50,115 nucleotides of DNA from a virus. The position numbers and the translations under genes were made by a program. Positions 25,039 to 33,118 of this stretch are shown here, one piece after another (position 1 is the first letter of the stretch; the number at the start of each line of letters is the position of its first letter). The notes below the pieces were generated by a model. It was given only the letters and a program-made list of their open reading frames with translations, was not told the origin of the DNA and did no database searches. The stretch covers positions 1 through 50,115 of IMG/VR virus record IMGVR_UViG_3300020420_000914, one strand, 5' to 3'.

Positions 25039-25599
25039 TTAATTAAAAGGCTTACTTAAAATATCATCTGTGTTACCAGGATTATCAACAGCACTTCTAA
25101 AGTCGCCAAATGCTTTACCAGGATTTTTTACGTAGTCAAGACCTTTTTGAATTGTTTTGTTTGTTTTTACAAATTTCTTTAATGACAATTTGTCTTTGTT
25201 AATAATAGCAGTCATACCTTTTGCGTATGCTTGAAACTTTTTTAATTCGTCCGGAGATGAAATTTCATCTACTCCAAAGAAAGGATCGCCGTAGCTACTA
25301 GTATTGATTGCTTGATTGATGTCTGCTATGTTGTTTGAGTTTGAAATCTTAGCAAGATCTCTTAACATATTATTTGTGTTACCTGCTATACCAATTCCTT
25401 TTTCACCGTTGGATGATCTTCCCATATGAAAAGTGTTTTTTATCACTGTTCTAAATACAGGATCTTTTAAAATCTGTGCAGGAGGTAAACCTACTTCACC
25501 TTGAATGCCTTGTAAAGTGCTTAGGTGTTTATTTGTAAGCTGAGTTAATAAAGCTGTTTCGGCTCTACCAATACTTTTATTCTCAACTACTTTTCGGTC
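25039..25599 (-). CDS. C-terminal part reached by probable -1 frameshift from the 152-aa gene
   Basis: This frame is open from the A9G slippery run to 25039 (186 residues) but has no convincing start. A TGA at 25615-25617 closes it just before the slippery site, and the only internal candidate, GTG at 25446, has no ribosome site. The region before that GTG reads as sensible protein (SIGRAETALLTQLTNKHLS, GEVGLPPAQILKDPVF). A -1 slip on A AAA AAG joins residue 149 of the upstream gene to this part, giving about 335 residues. The C-terminus (PFFGVDEISSPDELKKFQ, NPGKAFGDFRSAVDNPG) is unrecognised. A homopolymer sequencing error or a real mutation are alternatives. Confidence 0.65.
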   Translation of the reverse strand, partial: DRKVVENKSIGRAETALLTQLTNKHLSTLQGIQGEVGLPPAQILKDPVFRTVIKNTFHMGRSSNGEKGIGIAGNTNNMLRDLAKISNSNNIADINQAINTSSYGDPFFGVDEISSPDELKKFQAYAKGMTAIINKDKLSLKKFVKTNKTIQKGLDYVKNPGKAFGDFRSAVDNPGNTDDILSKPFN

Positions 25600-26045
25600 T
25601 TTTTTTTTGAGTGCTCAGATTCGGCAACAAAATTTCTATACTCGCTCATCAACTCTTTAAAGACAGATTCATCTACCTCTTTATCATTGTTGACTAGTGC
25701 ATTGTCACCGTGCTTTGCTGGAACGTACTTAAACTTTTTTTGTTTCTTAACTGATGTTGTAAAATCATCTTGCTTGTAAGTATTTGGTCCAGTGTGCACC
25801 ATTACGCTTTCTTCTTTCATATCAATTTCCACGTTTAAATCATCATCTTGAAATGCTTTTTGCATTTCTGGTAATGTTGCTGTAGTTTCTACTGTAGCTT
25901 CAGCTCTGTTAAATTCATTAACATCAACTACTGCATCAACAATACCTGATTGTCTTAATGCATATTCTAACGAAGACTGAATTGATCTATCTTCGTCTAA
26001 ATCAAAATCTCCTTCATCAACTCTTATTACGTAGGTATGCTTCAT
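25587..26045 (-). CDS. Hypothetical protein, 152 aa, carries a frameshift site near its end
   Basis: I do not recognise this protein. It is acidic in its first 100 residues, with two possible alpha/beta repeats (YVIRVDEGDFDLDEDR and LNVEIDMKEESVMV), then a Lys-rich tail ending KKKTEK. Its ATG overlaps the TGA of the upstream gene (ATGA). Codons 146-149 lie in an A9G run (25599-25608), and a -1 slip there would extend the protein by 186 residues. The short form stops at TAG 25587. Both forms may be made, as with structural or assembly proteins of other phages. Confidence 0.7.
   Translation of the reverse strand: MKHTYVIRVDEGDFDLDEDRSIQSSLEYALRQSGIVDAVVDVNEFNRAEATVETTATLPEMQKAFQDDDLNVEIDMKEESVMVHTGPNTYKQDDFTTSVKKQKKFKYVPAKHGDNALVNNDKEVDESVFKELMSEYRNFVAESEHSKKKTEK
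25599..25608 (-). promoter_or_regulatory. Slippery A9G run, candidate -1 ribosomal frameshift site
   Basis: On the minus strand the codons read TCA AAA AAA AAG ACC, which contains the canonical A AAA AAG heptamer in the correct phase. After a -1 slip the next codons are GAC CGA AAA GTA, entering an open frame of 186 residues. No strong downstream hairpin is obvious. Confidence 0.6.
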
Positions 26046-26689
26046 TTTAAAGGCTTCCTATTTTCTTGTGATAATGGTGATTTAGCTTTTGGATCATCTT
26101 CTTTAGGTTGACTTTCATCTTTAGCATCAGTTGTTGCTTTTTGACTTAACGGTCCTTCAACTTCAACTTTGCCTCTGTCTGGATCATTTTCTCTAAAGTT
26201 TTTTAAATCTTTTAAGAAGTTGTCTTTGTGTTCTTCGCCACTTACTGGTTTGTCAGTTTCAGATACTTTCTTTTCTTCATCAGTATAATCTTGACCCATT
26301 TTTGGTTCGTAATTTTCAGAATCTGCTGTTTGTCTTTTTACCTCTGCCTCTTGCTCTTGTTCAATAGGATCATTAGGTCCTTTAACAACTATTGTCTCAT
26401 AAGCTATTGCTAACTTATCTGATAAATTTCTTCTAAATGTTTCATGTGATATTGGCATGTTAATAATGGCATCAATAATATATACTTCTGCATTCTTAAC
26501 TTTAGTACCAAAATCTAATGGATGTTCTTGCATGATTGTTTTAACTGGCTTATTGATTGATACAATATCGTACCTTTCAAGCTCTCGCTCAATGATATTC
26601 ATCATATCATCTGTAACATCACATGCAATTTTAATCCTAACTGGATTTTCTTGTACAGCTTCTGCTAGATATTCTTTAAAAGTTTTCAT
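26042..26689 (-). CDS. Candidate internal (injected) protein with capsid-targeting peptide
   Basis: The N-terminus MKTFKEYLAEA closely matches the T4 internal-protein capsid-targeting peptide MKTYQEFIAEA, which sends IPI-IPIII into the prohead and is cut after Glu10 by gp21. Here the cut would follow LAE, the same motif as the predicted gp23 cleavage site (YLAE-A). The 205-residue mature protein has an alpha/beta N-terminal half (residues 15-100) and a disordered, Lys/Glu-rich C-terminal half containing two GPLSQ/SPLSQ repeats. It has a late-promoter box 5 nt upstream. In T4 such proteins enter the host with DNA and can block restriction enzymes; this role is inferred. Confidence 0.65.
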   Translation of the reverse strand: MKTFKEYLAEAVQENPVRIKIACDVTDDMMNIIERELERYDIVSINKPVKTIMQEHPLDFGTKVKNAEVYIIDAIINMPISHETFRRNLSDKLAIAYETIVVKGPNDPIEQEQEAEVKRQTADSENYEPKMGQDYTDEEKKVSETDKPVSGEEHKDNFLKDLKNFRENDPDRGKVEVEGPLSQKATTDAKDESQPKEDDPKAKSPLSQENRKPLK

Positions 26690-26693
26690 ACTA

Positions 26694-27305
26694 TTATTTA
26701 TCTTCCTTATTGTTTTTATCGTTTTCTTCCACTTTTTGTATTATTTGATCCAATAATTTATTGCGATCTCCTACAATATAACCTTCACCTTCAATGAAAT
26801 CATCAGTAGATCCACCAGCTTTTTGCTCCCATTGATCAACTCTTTGCTTTTTAAGTTGTAGTTCAATCATACGCAATTTTTTGTCTGCTTTGGCGTTTTT
26901 GGCTTCTATGGCGTTTTTCATCATGGTTTGAGCAACTTCAAACATTTTACCAGCATGTCTTGATTCAGAATTCATGCCTAAGTCCATAAGCTCTTTATAA
27001 CTTTTCATAGCTTCTGTGGCATAACCATCCATATCATTATCATGCCCTTCTAAGTCTTTTACTAGTGGCAATGCTTTATCAATTTTTTCAGCTGTAGTAA
27101 GAGCTTTTTTTATAACTTGTTGCTCATTTTCTTGTAATTCAGAATGTGCGGCCGCGGTTGAATGATCTAAATCATCTATAGATGACTTGTAATTTGATGT
27201 GTCATGCCCTAGATCATTTATCTGTGCATCATCATTATTTTCTTGTTTTTTTAATTCATCTTCCATATTTGGTAAGTCAAATGTTTCTTCTAATTTTTTA
27301 TTCAT
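26694..27305 (-). CDS. 16: Terminase small subunit (T4 gp16)
   Basis: gp16 recognises DNA and stimulates the gp17 motor. This 203-residue protein (T4: 164) has an acidic disordered N-terminus and C-terminus around a helical core. The core segment SYKELMDLGMNSESRHAGKMFEVAQTMMKNAIEAKNAKADKK resembles the T4-type pattern of two helices with R-H-x-x-x-x-FEV (positions about 107-150). It lies between gp4 and the internal protein gene, separated from gp17. The call rests on the central helical segment. Confidence 0.8.
   Translation of the reverse strand: MNKKLEETFDLPNMEDELKKQENNDDAQINDLGHDTSNYKSSIDDLDHSTAAAHSELQENEQQVIKKALTTAEKIDKALPLVKDLEGHDNDMDGYATEAMKSYKELMDLGMNSESRHAGKMFEVAQTMMKNAIEAKNAKADKKLRMIELQLKKQRVDQWEQKAGGSTDDFIEGEGYIVGDRNKLLDQIIQKVEENDKNNKEDK
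26695..26702 (-). promoter_or_regulatory. T4-type late promoter box, 5 nt from ATG of the internal protein gene
   Basis: GATAAATA on the minus strand lies inside the last codons of gp16 and ends 5 nt before the ATG at 26689 (spacer ATAGT). Confidence 0.6.
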
Positions 27306-27307
27306 AT

Positions 27308-27730
27308 TTACTTTATAACATAGATTGAGTCTTCATTCAAGACCCTAAATCTAATTCCTTTCCTCTTTGCCCATTCACCAGCCGCCAACCATTTTGACCT
27401 GTTAATTAAGTAGTTAGCTTTATCTTGCTGACTTTTTATACTTTCTAAAGTTGTTTGTTTTTTAGGTTTTATTTCAATCAGCTCGGCAATTTTTTTGCCT
27501 TTCTTATTAATATATATCATTAAAAAATCTGGAACGTACATTGATTGCTTTCCAGTAAATGGATGTTTATATGGAATTCTTACAGGCTCACTTGACCATT
27601 GTATTATTGATGGATGTGAATCGCACATTCTCATAAACGTTAATTCCCAACTTGATCTAAAACGTGGTGATCTTGAACCCACATATTTTTGGTCATTTTT
27701 GACCTGATATATTCCTTGATGAAATTTCAT
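27308..27730 (-). CDS. 4: Head completion protein (T4 gp4)
   Basis: This 140-residue protein (T4 gp4: 150) is required to finish DNA-filled heads. It starts MKFHQGIYQVKN and contains YVGSRSPRFRSSWELTFMRMCD and YVPDFLMIY...IAELIEIKPKKQ. The PDF ... E-x-KPKK arrangement resembles a PD-(D/E)xK nuclease core. Late-promoter box TTAAATA is 8 nt upstream of the ATG. The next gene downstream, gp16, starts 2 nt after its stop. Confidence 0.9.
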   Translation of the reverse strand: MKFHQGIYQVKNDQKYVGSRSPRFRSSWELTFMRMCDSHPSIIQWSSEPVRIPYKHPFTGKQSMYVPDFLMIYINKKGKKIAELIEIKPKKQTTLESIKSQQDKANYLINRSKWLAAGEWAKRKGIRFRVLNEDSIYVIK

Positions 27731-27738
27731 AACAAACT

Positions 27739-27746
27739 TATTTAAG
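27739..27746 (-). promoter_or_regulatory. 4: T4-type late promoter box, 8 nt from gp4 ATG
   Basis: CTTAAATA on the minus strand ends 8 nt before the ATG at 27730, allowing at most a 2-3 nt leader. Confidence 0.5.
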
Positions 27747-28203
27747 CAATAATTTGACGCTTAACAAATTTGTTTGTATCTCTTTCTATGTCTAATTTTC
27801 TTCTAGCTATTTGACTTGTAAGAGGCCTATATTGATTTAAGAGTGCAATACCAACTTCAGTGAATTGCAGTGAATCGTCTTCTGTGTCTTCAATAAGATC
27901 TGTAAATCTTACTCCAAATTTATTAATTGCGTCTAAGGCCAAAAGTGTGTATGCTTCAATTAGTGATTCGTTTTCAGCATACTTTTGAAATATACCTTTG
28001 ATAATTTCATATTGTCTTGGATTAATTGTTTCTTGTTCTAAATTTAAATTCGATAAAATTAAACTGGAGATGTCTTGTGATTGATTTTGTGGCTGACCTC
28101 CTGAAATATTTTTTGCTATTGAACCAAAGGAAGTAATTATCTGCCCAATGCCTCCAACAGATTCAATTGTTGATGTACTATTTCTAACTGAGTTTACTGC
28201 CAT
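27742..28203 (-). CDS. Hypothetical tail-region protein, 153 aa
   Basis: I do not recognise this protein. The N-terminal 50 residues are Gly/Ser/Gln-rich and probably flexible. The rest is helical (YEIIKGIFQKYAENESLIEAYTLLALDAI) and ends in a basic helix. Its start overlaps the stop of the upstream tail gene by one base, so it is probably a tail or baseplate assembly protein co-translated with it. This is context-based inference. Confidence 0.65.
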   Translation of the reverse strand: MAVNSVRNSTSTIESVGGIGQIITSFGSIAKNISGGQPQNQSQDISSLILSNLNLEQETINPRQYEIIKGIFQKYAENESLIEAYTLLALDAINKFGVRFTDLIEDTEDDSLQFTEVGIALLNQYRPLTSQIARRKLDIERDTNKFVKRQIIA

Positions 28204-29219
28204 TACTTAAACAATCCTGTAAAGCCACTAACTGCACTTTTTGTACCTGACTTAACTTTATTTACAACTTGAGCTTTAGCATTTCCAATACCGTTTACAA
28301 TATCGTTTCCGGCTGTTGAAATTGAATTACTTACTTGATTTAAAGAAATTTGTCCGCCATTAGCATCACCTATCGATCCTTTGTCTCCGTCTGCTCCTTC
28401 TTTATCATCTTTCTTACTAACCGTATTTGGTTTTTCTCCAGATAATCCAGCTGGAGTATCATTAAAGTCTCCTGCTGATTCTTCAAATGCATCAAATAAA
28501 GGATATTCTGTTTCTGGTGAATCAATTGGTTGTGCAATTTGATCAATTAAAAAGTTTTCATAGTTAAAACCAAAACTTAAATTAACTACACCAGAAGATG
28601 CATAATCTAATTGATCCATATCAAACCTTGCAAGTCTTGGATATATTACTCTTGTTTTGCTATACATAGCACCAGCAACTTGATATATGTCAATATGTTT
28701 TAATAGTCTACTGTGAAAATTTCTATGCTGAGCAAGACCAAAGTGATGAGTTTTTACAAACTGATCTTCAGTTTGATATATGTTTCTATTATAATTGTGA
28801 TCTTCAGATCTTGGTTCTCCAGATATTCCTGTTTTCTTTTGAGTTAACCTTGCGCCTTGAAATTCAAACTCATATAATAGTTTTGCAAATTTTAATCCTA
28901 AACCATCATGTGTATCATACATTCTAAAAGTTATAGGATCATACGTGATTGATCTGTTAACTACTCTTTTTCTGTTATACTGATTAAGAACTGTTTGATC
29001 AACACTAAATTTTGGCTGGTCCACAGTGTTTACAATAAAATGTAATCTATCTCTAAACTGATTTAATTCTTGATATAAAGGTCGTAAATGCTCGGGAACC
29101 GAGATTTGATACATGCTAAAAGTTACAATAAACTGATGTGCTTGTCTCGGAGCCGGGTCATGATTTGAGCCGCGAAAGAAAAGGTTCGCGGCCCTGTTAG
29201 CTGGTTTTAAAACTGCCAT
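28203..29219 (-). CDS. Putative tail/baseplate structural protein, 338 aa
   Basis: The first 240 residues are rich in beta strands and aromatic residues (HQFIVTFSMYQI, RSITYDPITFRMYD, SSGVVNLSFGFNYENFLI). This is the style of tail-tube-fold proteins such as gp19 and the tube initiator gp54. The last 100 residues are Gly/Asp/Lys/Ser-rich and probably disordered. It lies directly downstream of gp19. A gp54-like or tube-associated role is plausible but not established. Confidence 0.6.
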   Translation of the reverse strand: MAVLKPANRAANLFFRGSNHDPAPRQAHQFIVTFSMYQISVPEHLRPLYQELNQFRDRLHFIVNTVDQPKFSVDQTVLNQYNRKRVVNRSITYDPITFRMYDTHDGLGLKFAKLLYEFEFQGARLTQKKTGISGEPRSEDHNYNRNIYQTEDQFVKTHHFGLAQHRNFHSRLLKHIDIYQVAGAMYSKTRVIYPRLARFDMDQLDYASSGVVNLSFGFNYENFLIDQIAQPIDSPETEYPLFDAFEESAGDFNDTPAGLSGEKPNTVSKKDDKEGADGDKGSIGDANGGQISLNQVSNSISTAGNDIVNGIGNAKAQVVNKVKSGTKSAVSGFTGLFK

Positions 29220-29258
29220 ATTCCTATACTCCGTTTTGAGTTCAGGTGTTAGTAATTA

Positions 29259-29852
29259 TTATACTAATCCGCCTGAGCCACCTAAACCAAATAGAGGGAA
29301 TATAGTATCGCCTGGTGCTTGATGTATTGCATTATCATATTTCAGTGTCAAGATAACTTGTACTGGTTCTGAAACTGCATAATCACCATCTGAATAATCA
29401 ACGTTCTGCAAGAAACAACCTTCTAAGTCCCACTGTTCTAATTCAGTATCATTAGTACCATCTAGTATTTCAATTTTAGTTCCAAACTTGTAAACTGAAC
29501 CTGATGTTGCCGCTGTCTGTTCGAAGTGGTTTAACTGTTTCTGTACTTGCTGACCAACAAGTTTTGAAATGTTGTTATTGATATCATCTCTGAGCGTTAC
29601 GTTAACTGCTTCCCATGTGTGTTTGCCTTGCATGTATGCAACTGAGTTGTATGAATGAATTGGCACTTCTTCATGGTTAATTTTTGGTCTTGTAACGGAC
29701 ATAACTTGTTGAGTTAATTGCAGAGGTGACGCACCTAGGTTACCAAAGTTAGTAAATCTAACTCTAAATCTATATTTTAGTTTTGGCTGTAAAATACCGC
29801 CTCTACCTGTTGATCCATCTATTGGTACACCAAATTTTGAAAGTGTTGCCAT
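29259..29852 (-). CDS. 19: Tail tube protein (T4 gp19)
   Basis: gp19 stacks as hexamers to form the inner tail tube. This 197-residue protein (T4: 163) starts MATLSKFGVPIDGSTGRGGILQPK and contains KYRFRVRFTNFG and EVPIHSYNSVAYMQGKHTWEAVNVTLRDDI, typical of marine T4-like tube proteins. WDLEGCFLQNVDYSDGDYA precedes the C-terminal strands. It follows the sheath gene as in T4, with a 117-bp gap holding a hairpin and a 20-bp palindrome. Confidence 0.93.
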   Translation of the reverse strand: MATLSKFGVPIDGSTGRGGILQPKLKYRFRVRFTNFGNLGASPLQLTQQVMSVTRPKINHEEVPIHSYNSVAYMQGKHTWEAVNVTLRDDINNNISKLVGQQVQKQLNHFEQTAATSGSVYKFGTKIEILDGTNDTELEQWDLEGCFLQNVDYSDGDYAVSEPVQVILTLKYDNAIHQAPGDTIFPLFGLGGSGGLV

Positions 29853-29895
29853 TTTGTCTGCTCTCCTTAATAATTATATTTACTCTTTATTAGTT

Positions 29896-29915
29896 TGTAC
29901 AAAAATTTTTGTACA
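29896..29915. repeat. 20-bp perfect palindrome in the gp18-gp19 gap
   Basis: TGTACAAAAATTTTTGTACA is self-complementary with no loop. It lies between the gp18-distal hairpin and gp19. It could be a protein-binding operator or part of an RNA element; no assignment is possible. Confidence 0.6.
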
Positions 29916-29930
29916 CTTTTAAAGGTAAAT

Positions 29931-29959
29931 TAAAGGGATAAGGTTAACTTACCCCTTTA
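29931..29959 (-). terminator. Hairpin after gp18, possible attenuating terminator
   Basis: On the minus strand AAAGGGGTAAG (29948-29958) pairs with CTTATCCCTTT (29932-29942), one G-U pair, loop TTAAC, just after the gp18 stop. The following T-tract is short, so it is probably a partial terminator or a stability element between sheath and tube genes. Confidence 0.5.
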
Positions 29960-29969
29960 TTTTATTAGC

Positions 29970-32900
29970 TTAACTTGTTAAGCTCTCGCCAGTGTTTTTA
30001 ATACGTAACGGAATGTAAATGAATTCTATTGCTTTTACTGGTTGAATAGCAATATCAATATACAATTCGTTTCTGTCAATTCTTGCACCTGTGTTGTTTG
30101 TGTCATCACAGACTACTAAGAAATCAAACAATGCTCTTTTAGATACTAGATCTTCTAAGAATCTATTGAAAGTGTCAAGCACTTGATCTCTAGTTATTCT
30201 GTCATTTGGTTCAAACAAGAATGGTTTAGCCAAGTTATCAAGTTGATATCTTAAGTAGACAATCAATCTTGCAACATTAACTCTATCCAATGCTGATGCA
30301 ACTGGTGACAATGTTTTCTGACCAAATACTACTAAACCTCTATTTGGAATAAACGCAATTGGGTTTATTTTATTAGAGTATAAAGTATCTCTTTGACCTT
30401 CTGACAATGTTACTGCTTTAAACTCTTCTTCTGGAGTAATGTAACCTACTGAAGTTGAGTTGTCAACTAGACCTCTTGTAAATCCAGCTGGTGCAAACCA
30501 TGGAAATGCCACCTGATCGTTAAATGCAATAGTTCTCATTGCAATGTGAGTTGGTGGAACAACCACGTTGTTACCTGCTAAATCTGAAGTAAATCCTGAT
30601 GGATAATATAATCCAGCATAAGCTGATCCTGACAGTAATCCGTCTTCACCATTTGTTGGTGCATTGTTTTTGTTAGTTGCCCAGTTTTGAACTGATGTTC
30701 CGTCTGGTGCTAGTCTAAATGGTGTATCTGCTAAGACAAAAGCTGTTTGCTTTCTGTCTGTGCTTAATGTTAACATTTCGTCTAGCAATTCTGGATATCC
30801 TGGTGCCGCAAGTAAGTTAAAGAATCTTGACTCTGCTCTAATGTCATCGTTACCTTGTAATGCGCCTTGCATAGCAGTTACAATAACATTTCTTTGAGCT
30901 TTTCTACCCATATACGGTGTACCAGAAGTTGTTAAACCTGAAGTTGTTACCCAAATGTTACCATTGTTTGTATTGTCAAATGTGTAATTTGTTACATACT
31001 TCTTAACATTGTAACCTGATAGTCTTGTATTGAATAGTAAGATTCCTACTGGATATACCGCTGGATCTGGAGCGTCTGAATGGAAGTTAGCATAAGCTGA
31101 ACCCCAATCTTGACTGTCTTCGTTTGCTCCGCCTGGGTTACCCACTGCGTCTCCAAATACAACACCTGTTGCTGTACTTTGGTCTGTGTTATCTAATAAC
31201 ACCCACTTACTTGTTGCAGAGTTATATTTGTAAATTTTTGGATATGAATCTAATTCATCTGAATCAATCCAAATGTCGCCGTTAGCAAGAGCAGTACCAT
31301 TTGATTTTTTAGTTGGTTGTGCTGATACTATTTGCAAGTCTCTTAAACCACCTGAAGCAACTGAGCTTGAACTAAATCTGTCTTTTGAGTTAGCATAAGC
31401 CAGCCATTTCATTGTACCGCCATCATTTTCAGCAATGTAAATATCAGCATCTTGTGTAGTCTTATACCACAGTGTTCCATTTACTGGATCAGCTGTTGGT
31501 GAATTTGCAGATGCTTCATATGTTGCATCACCCCAAAGTGATTTATAGTAAAACGAACTTGCTCCTGATGATGTATTATCAGTAAATCCAAGATCAGCTG
31601 TTGACACACCTTTTGTATTAGATGCATCTGCTCCGTCTTGAACGTAAATTGCATATCCGCCTGTTCTTGTAAGTCTTAAGTATTGTCTTGTAGCACTCAC
31701 GTAGTCAATATCAGCAGTAATATTTGCTGATGTAAGTGTTGAATTATTGTTTACCGCTGTAACAATATCGTTAAGTGTAGCTGGTTGACCTGCACCTGCT
31801 GACGCTGTAACTGTAATTGTTTGTGCGTTAATTTCAAAAGAGATTGCTGTATTTGAACCTCCTGTTGCAACACCACCATGTAATGATGATGTGTTACCAC
31901 TTGCTACAGTTGATACACCTGAACCTCTAACTCTTACTTCATATTGAATTTCCGGAGTTGAAGCGGCGCCACTGTATGCTTCAATTGATTTCTTACCAAA
32001 GTTTGTTGATGATAAAGTTGAAGCTGTTGATGTGAAGTTTGCTTTTAATTCTGCCGCAATGTTTCCATCATCAAAGTCATCAAATCTAACATACACATCA
32101 TTGGCCGCTAAACTGCTACCTTCTGTGGCTGTTGCCGCATCGTCTCTTGAATAAACGTTAGCAGATTTTGAAGTCCATGAAGCTGTGCCTGTGCTGTATG
32201 ATTTAAACACAACGTTTGCACCTTGTCCGCCTGATGTTGATTTTAACCAAACATCTTTGTAACTACCTGATACTGCCACTGTTGGTGGAGTACCTGTACC
32301 TGGCTGAATGTAAACGTTGGCACTTGTTGCAGTTTTCCATGATGGAGCACCTACAACTTCCCATGTACCAGAAACTTTTTGATAAAGTCTAGCTGGTGAA
32401 GTTGATGCAACTAAGGCATAATCTAAATCTTGACCGTAACTTGAAACTGGGTCACCGTTTGAAGCAACTTTACCACCTGCTGTTCCTGGTTTGTCAAGAA
32501 GCACTGTTGGTGTTAACTTGTCCCATGCAGATGATGTTGTATTTGCTGTAAACAGACCCCAGTCTGTATTAGTTGTGTCTAACCAATATGTTCCATTGGC
32601 TGGACGTAATTTTGGTGCATTTGAAGAACCTTCTAACTCGTCTAAGTCTACGTCTGCTCTTATGACATAAGCTCTGTTAGATATTCCTAAATACGAATAA
32701 GTTGATAGCAAACCATACTCATTTCTTTCATCACCTTGTAGCATCGTGCCTTGTAGTGATTTAAATGATGGTTCGCCAAAGGTTGTAACCAGTTCTCTTT
32801 GAGAAGTAACCAAAAATGGTTTTCCTGTATTAGCTGAAGTTGTTCCAACAGCAGTATTGCCTGTGCTTGGATCGGTTTTATCCTGTGCAGTAGCAACAAC

Positions 32901-32990
32901 TACTAAAGGTACTGTACCTTGACCAGCTGATGCATACATTGATTCGTCAATTACTGAAACTGATACACCTGGTGATACTAAAGTTGGCAT
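29970..32990 (-). CDS. 18: Tail sheath protein (T4 gp18), enlarged
   Basis: gp18 forms the contractile sheath. The N-terminus TLVSPGVSVSVIDESMYASAG and FLVTSQRELVTTFGEPSF are typical. The C-terminus contains RLIVYLRYQLDNLAKPFLFEPND and FLVVCDDTNNTGARIDRNELYIDIAIQP. At 1006 residues it is much longer than T4 gp18 (659). The extra length lies in the middle (about 130-650), Ser/Thr/Gly/Asn-rich with repeated short beta segments (e.g. NGTYWLDTTNTDWG and NGTLWYKTTQD), probably surface-exposed domains. AGGGAGAAA precedes the ATG, so it is a Shine-Dalgarno-led gene. Confidence 0.95.
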   Translation of the reverse strand: MPTLVSPGVSVSVIDESMYASAGQGTVPLVVVATAQDKTDPSTGNTAVGTTSANTGKPFLVTSQRELVTTFGEPSFKSLQGTMLQGDERNEYGLLSTYSYLGISNRAYVIRADVDLDELEGSSNAPKLRPANGTYWLDTTNTDWGLFTANTTSSAWDKLTPTVLLDKPGTAGGKVASNGDPVSSYGQDLDYALVASTSPARLYQKVSGTWEVVGAPSWKTATSANVYIQPGTGTPPTVAVSGSYKDVWLKSTSGGQGANVVFKSYSTGTASWTSKSANVYSRDDAATATEGSSLAANDVYVRFDDFDDGNIAAELKANFTSTASTLSSTNFGKKSIEAYSGAASTPEIQYEVRVRGSGVSTVASGNTSSLHGGVATGGSNTAISFEINAQTITVTASAGAGQPATLNDIVTAVNNNSTLTSANITADIDYVSATRQYLRLTRTGGYAIYVQDGADASNTKGVSTADLGFTDNTSSGASSFYYKSLWGDATYEASANSPTADPVNGTLWYKTTQDADIYIAENDGGTMKWLAYANSKDRFSSSSVASGGLRDLQIVSAQPTKKSNGTALANGDIWIDSDELDSYPKIYKYNSATSKWVLLDNTDQSTATGVVFGDAVGNPGGANEDSQDWGSAYANFHSDAPDPAVYPVGILLFNTRLSGYNVKKYVTNYTFDNTNNGNIWVTTSGLTTSGTPYMGRKAQRNVIVTAMQGALQGNDDIRAESRFFNLLAAPGYPELLDEMLTLSTDRKQTAFVLADTPFRLAPDGTSVQNWATNKNNAPTNGEDGLLSGSAYAGLYYPSGFTSDLAGNNVVVPPTHIAMRTIAFNDQVAFPWFAPAGFTRGLVDNSTSVGYITPEEEFKAVTLSEGQRDTLYSNKINPIAFIPNRGLVVFGQKTLSPVASALDRVNVARLIVYLRYQLDNLAKPFLFEPNDRITRDQVLDTFNRFLEDLVSKRALFDFLVVCDDTNNTGARIDRNELYIDIAIQPVKAIEFIYIPLRIKNTGESLTS

Positions 32991-33102
32991 GTTTTATTTC
33001 TCCCTACTGTACATAAACAATATAATATGTTTATCTATTAATCTATATTGATATTTAGCTCTTCTTGATAAAAAATGGGCTAACTGATGCCCCTTTAAAG
33101 GT

Positions 33103-33110
33103 ATTAAATA
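33103..33110 (+). promoter_or_regulatory. T4-type late promoter box, 8 nt from HNH gene ATG
   Basis: ATTAAATA on the plus strand ends 8 nt before the ATG at 33119 (spacer ACTACAGT). It supports that ATG over the upstream in-frame TTG at 33065. Confidence 0.5.
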
Positions 33111-33118
33111 ACTACAGT

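Noticed and set aside
25039-25446. Independent gene starting at GTG 25446
   Set aside because: There is no ribosome binding site, and the in-frame sequence upstream to the slippery run reads as protein, so a frameshift extension explains it better.
33065-33118. TTG start for the HNH gene
   Set aside because: The added 18 residues look random, and the late-promoter box at 33103-33110 lies inside them, 8 nt before ATG 33119.
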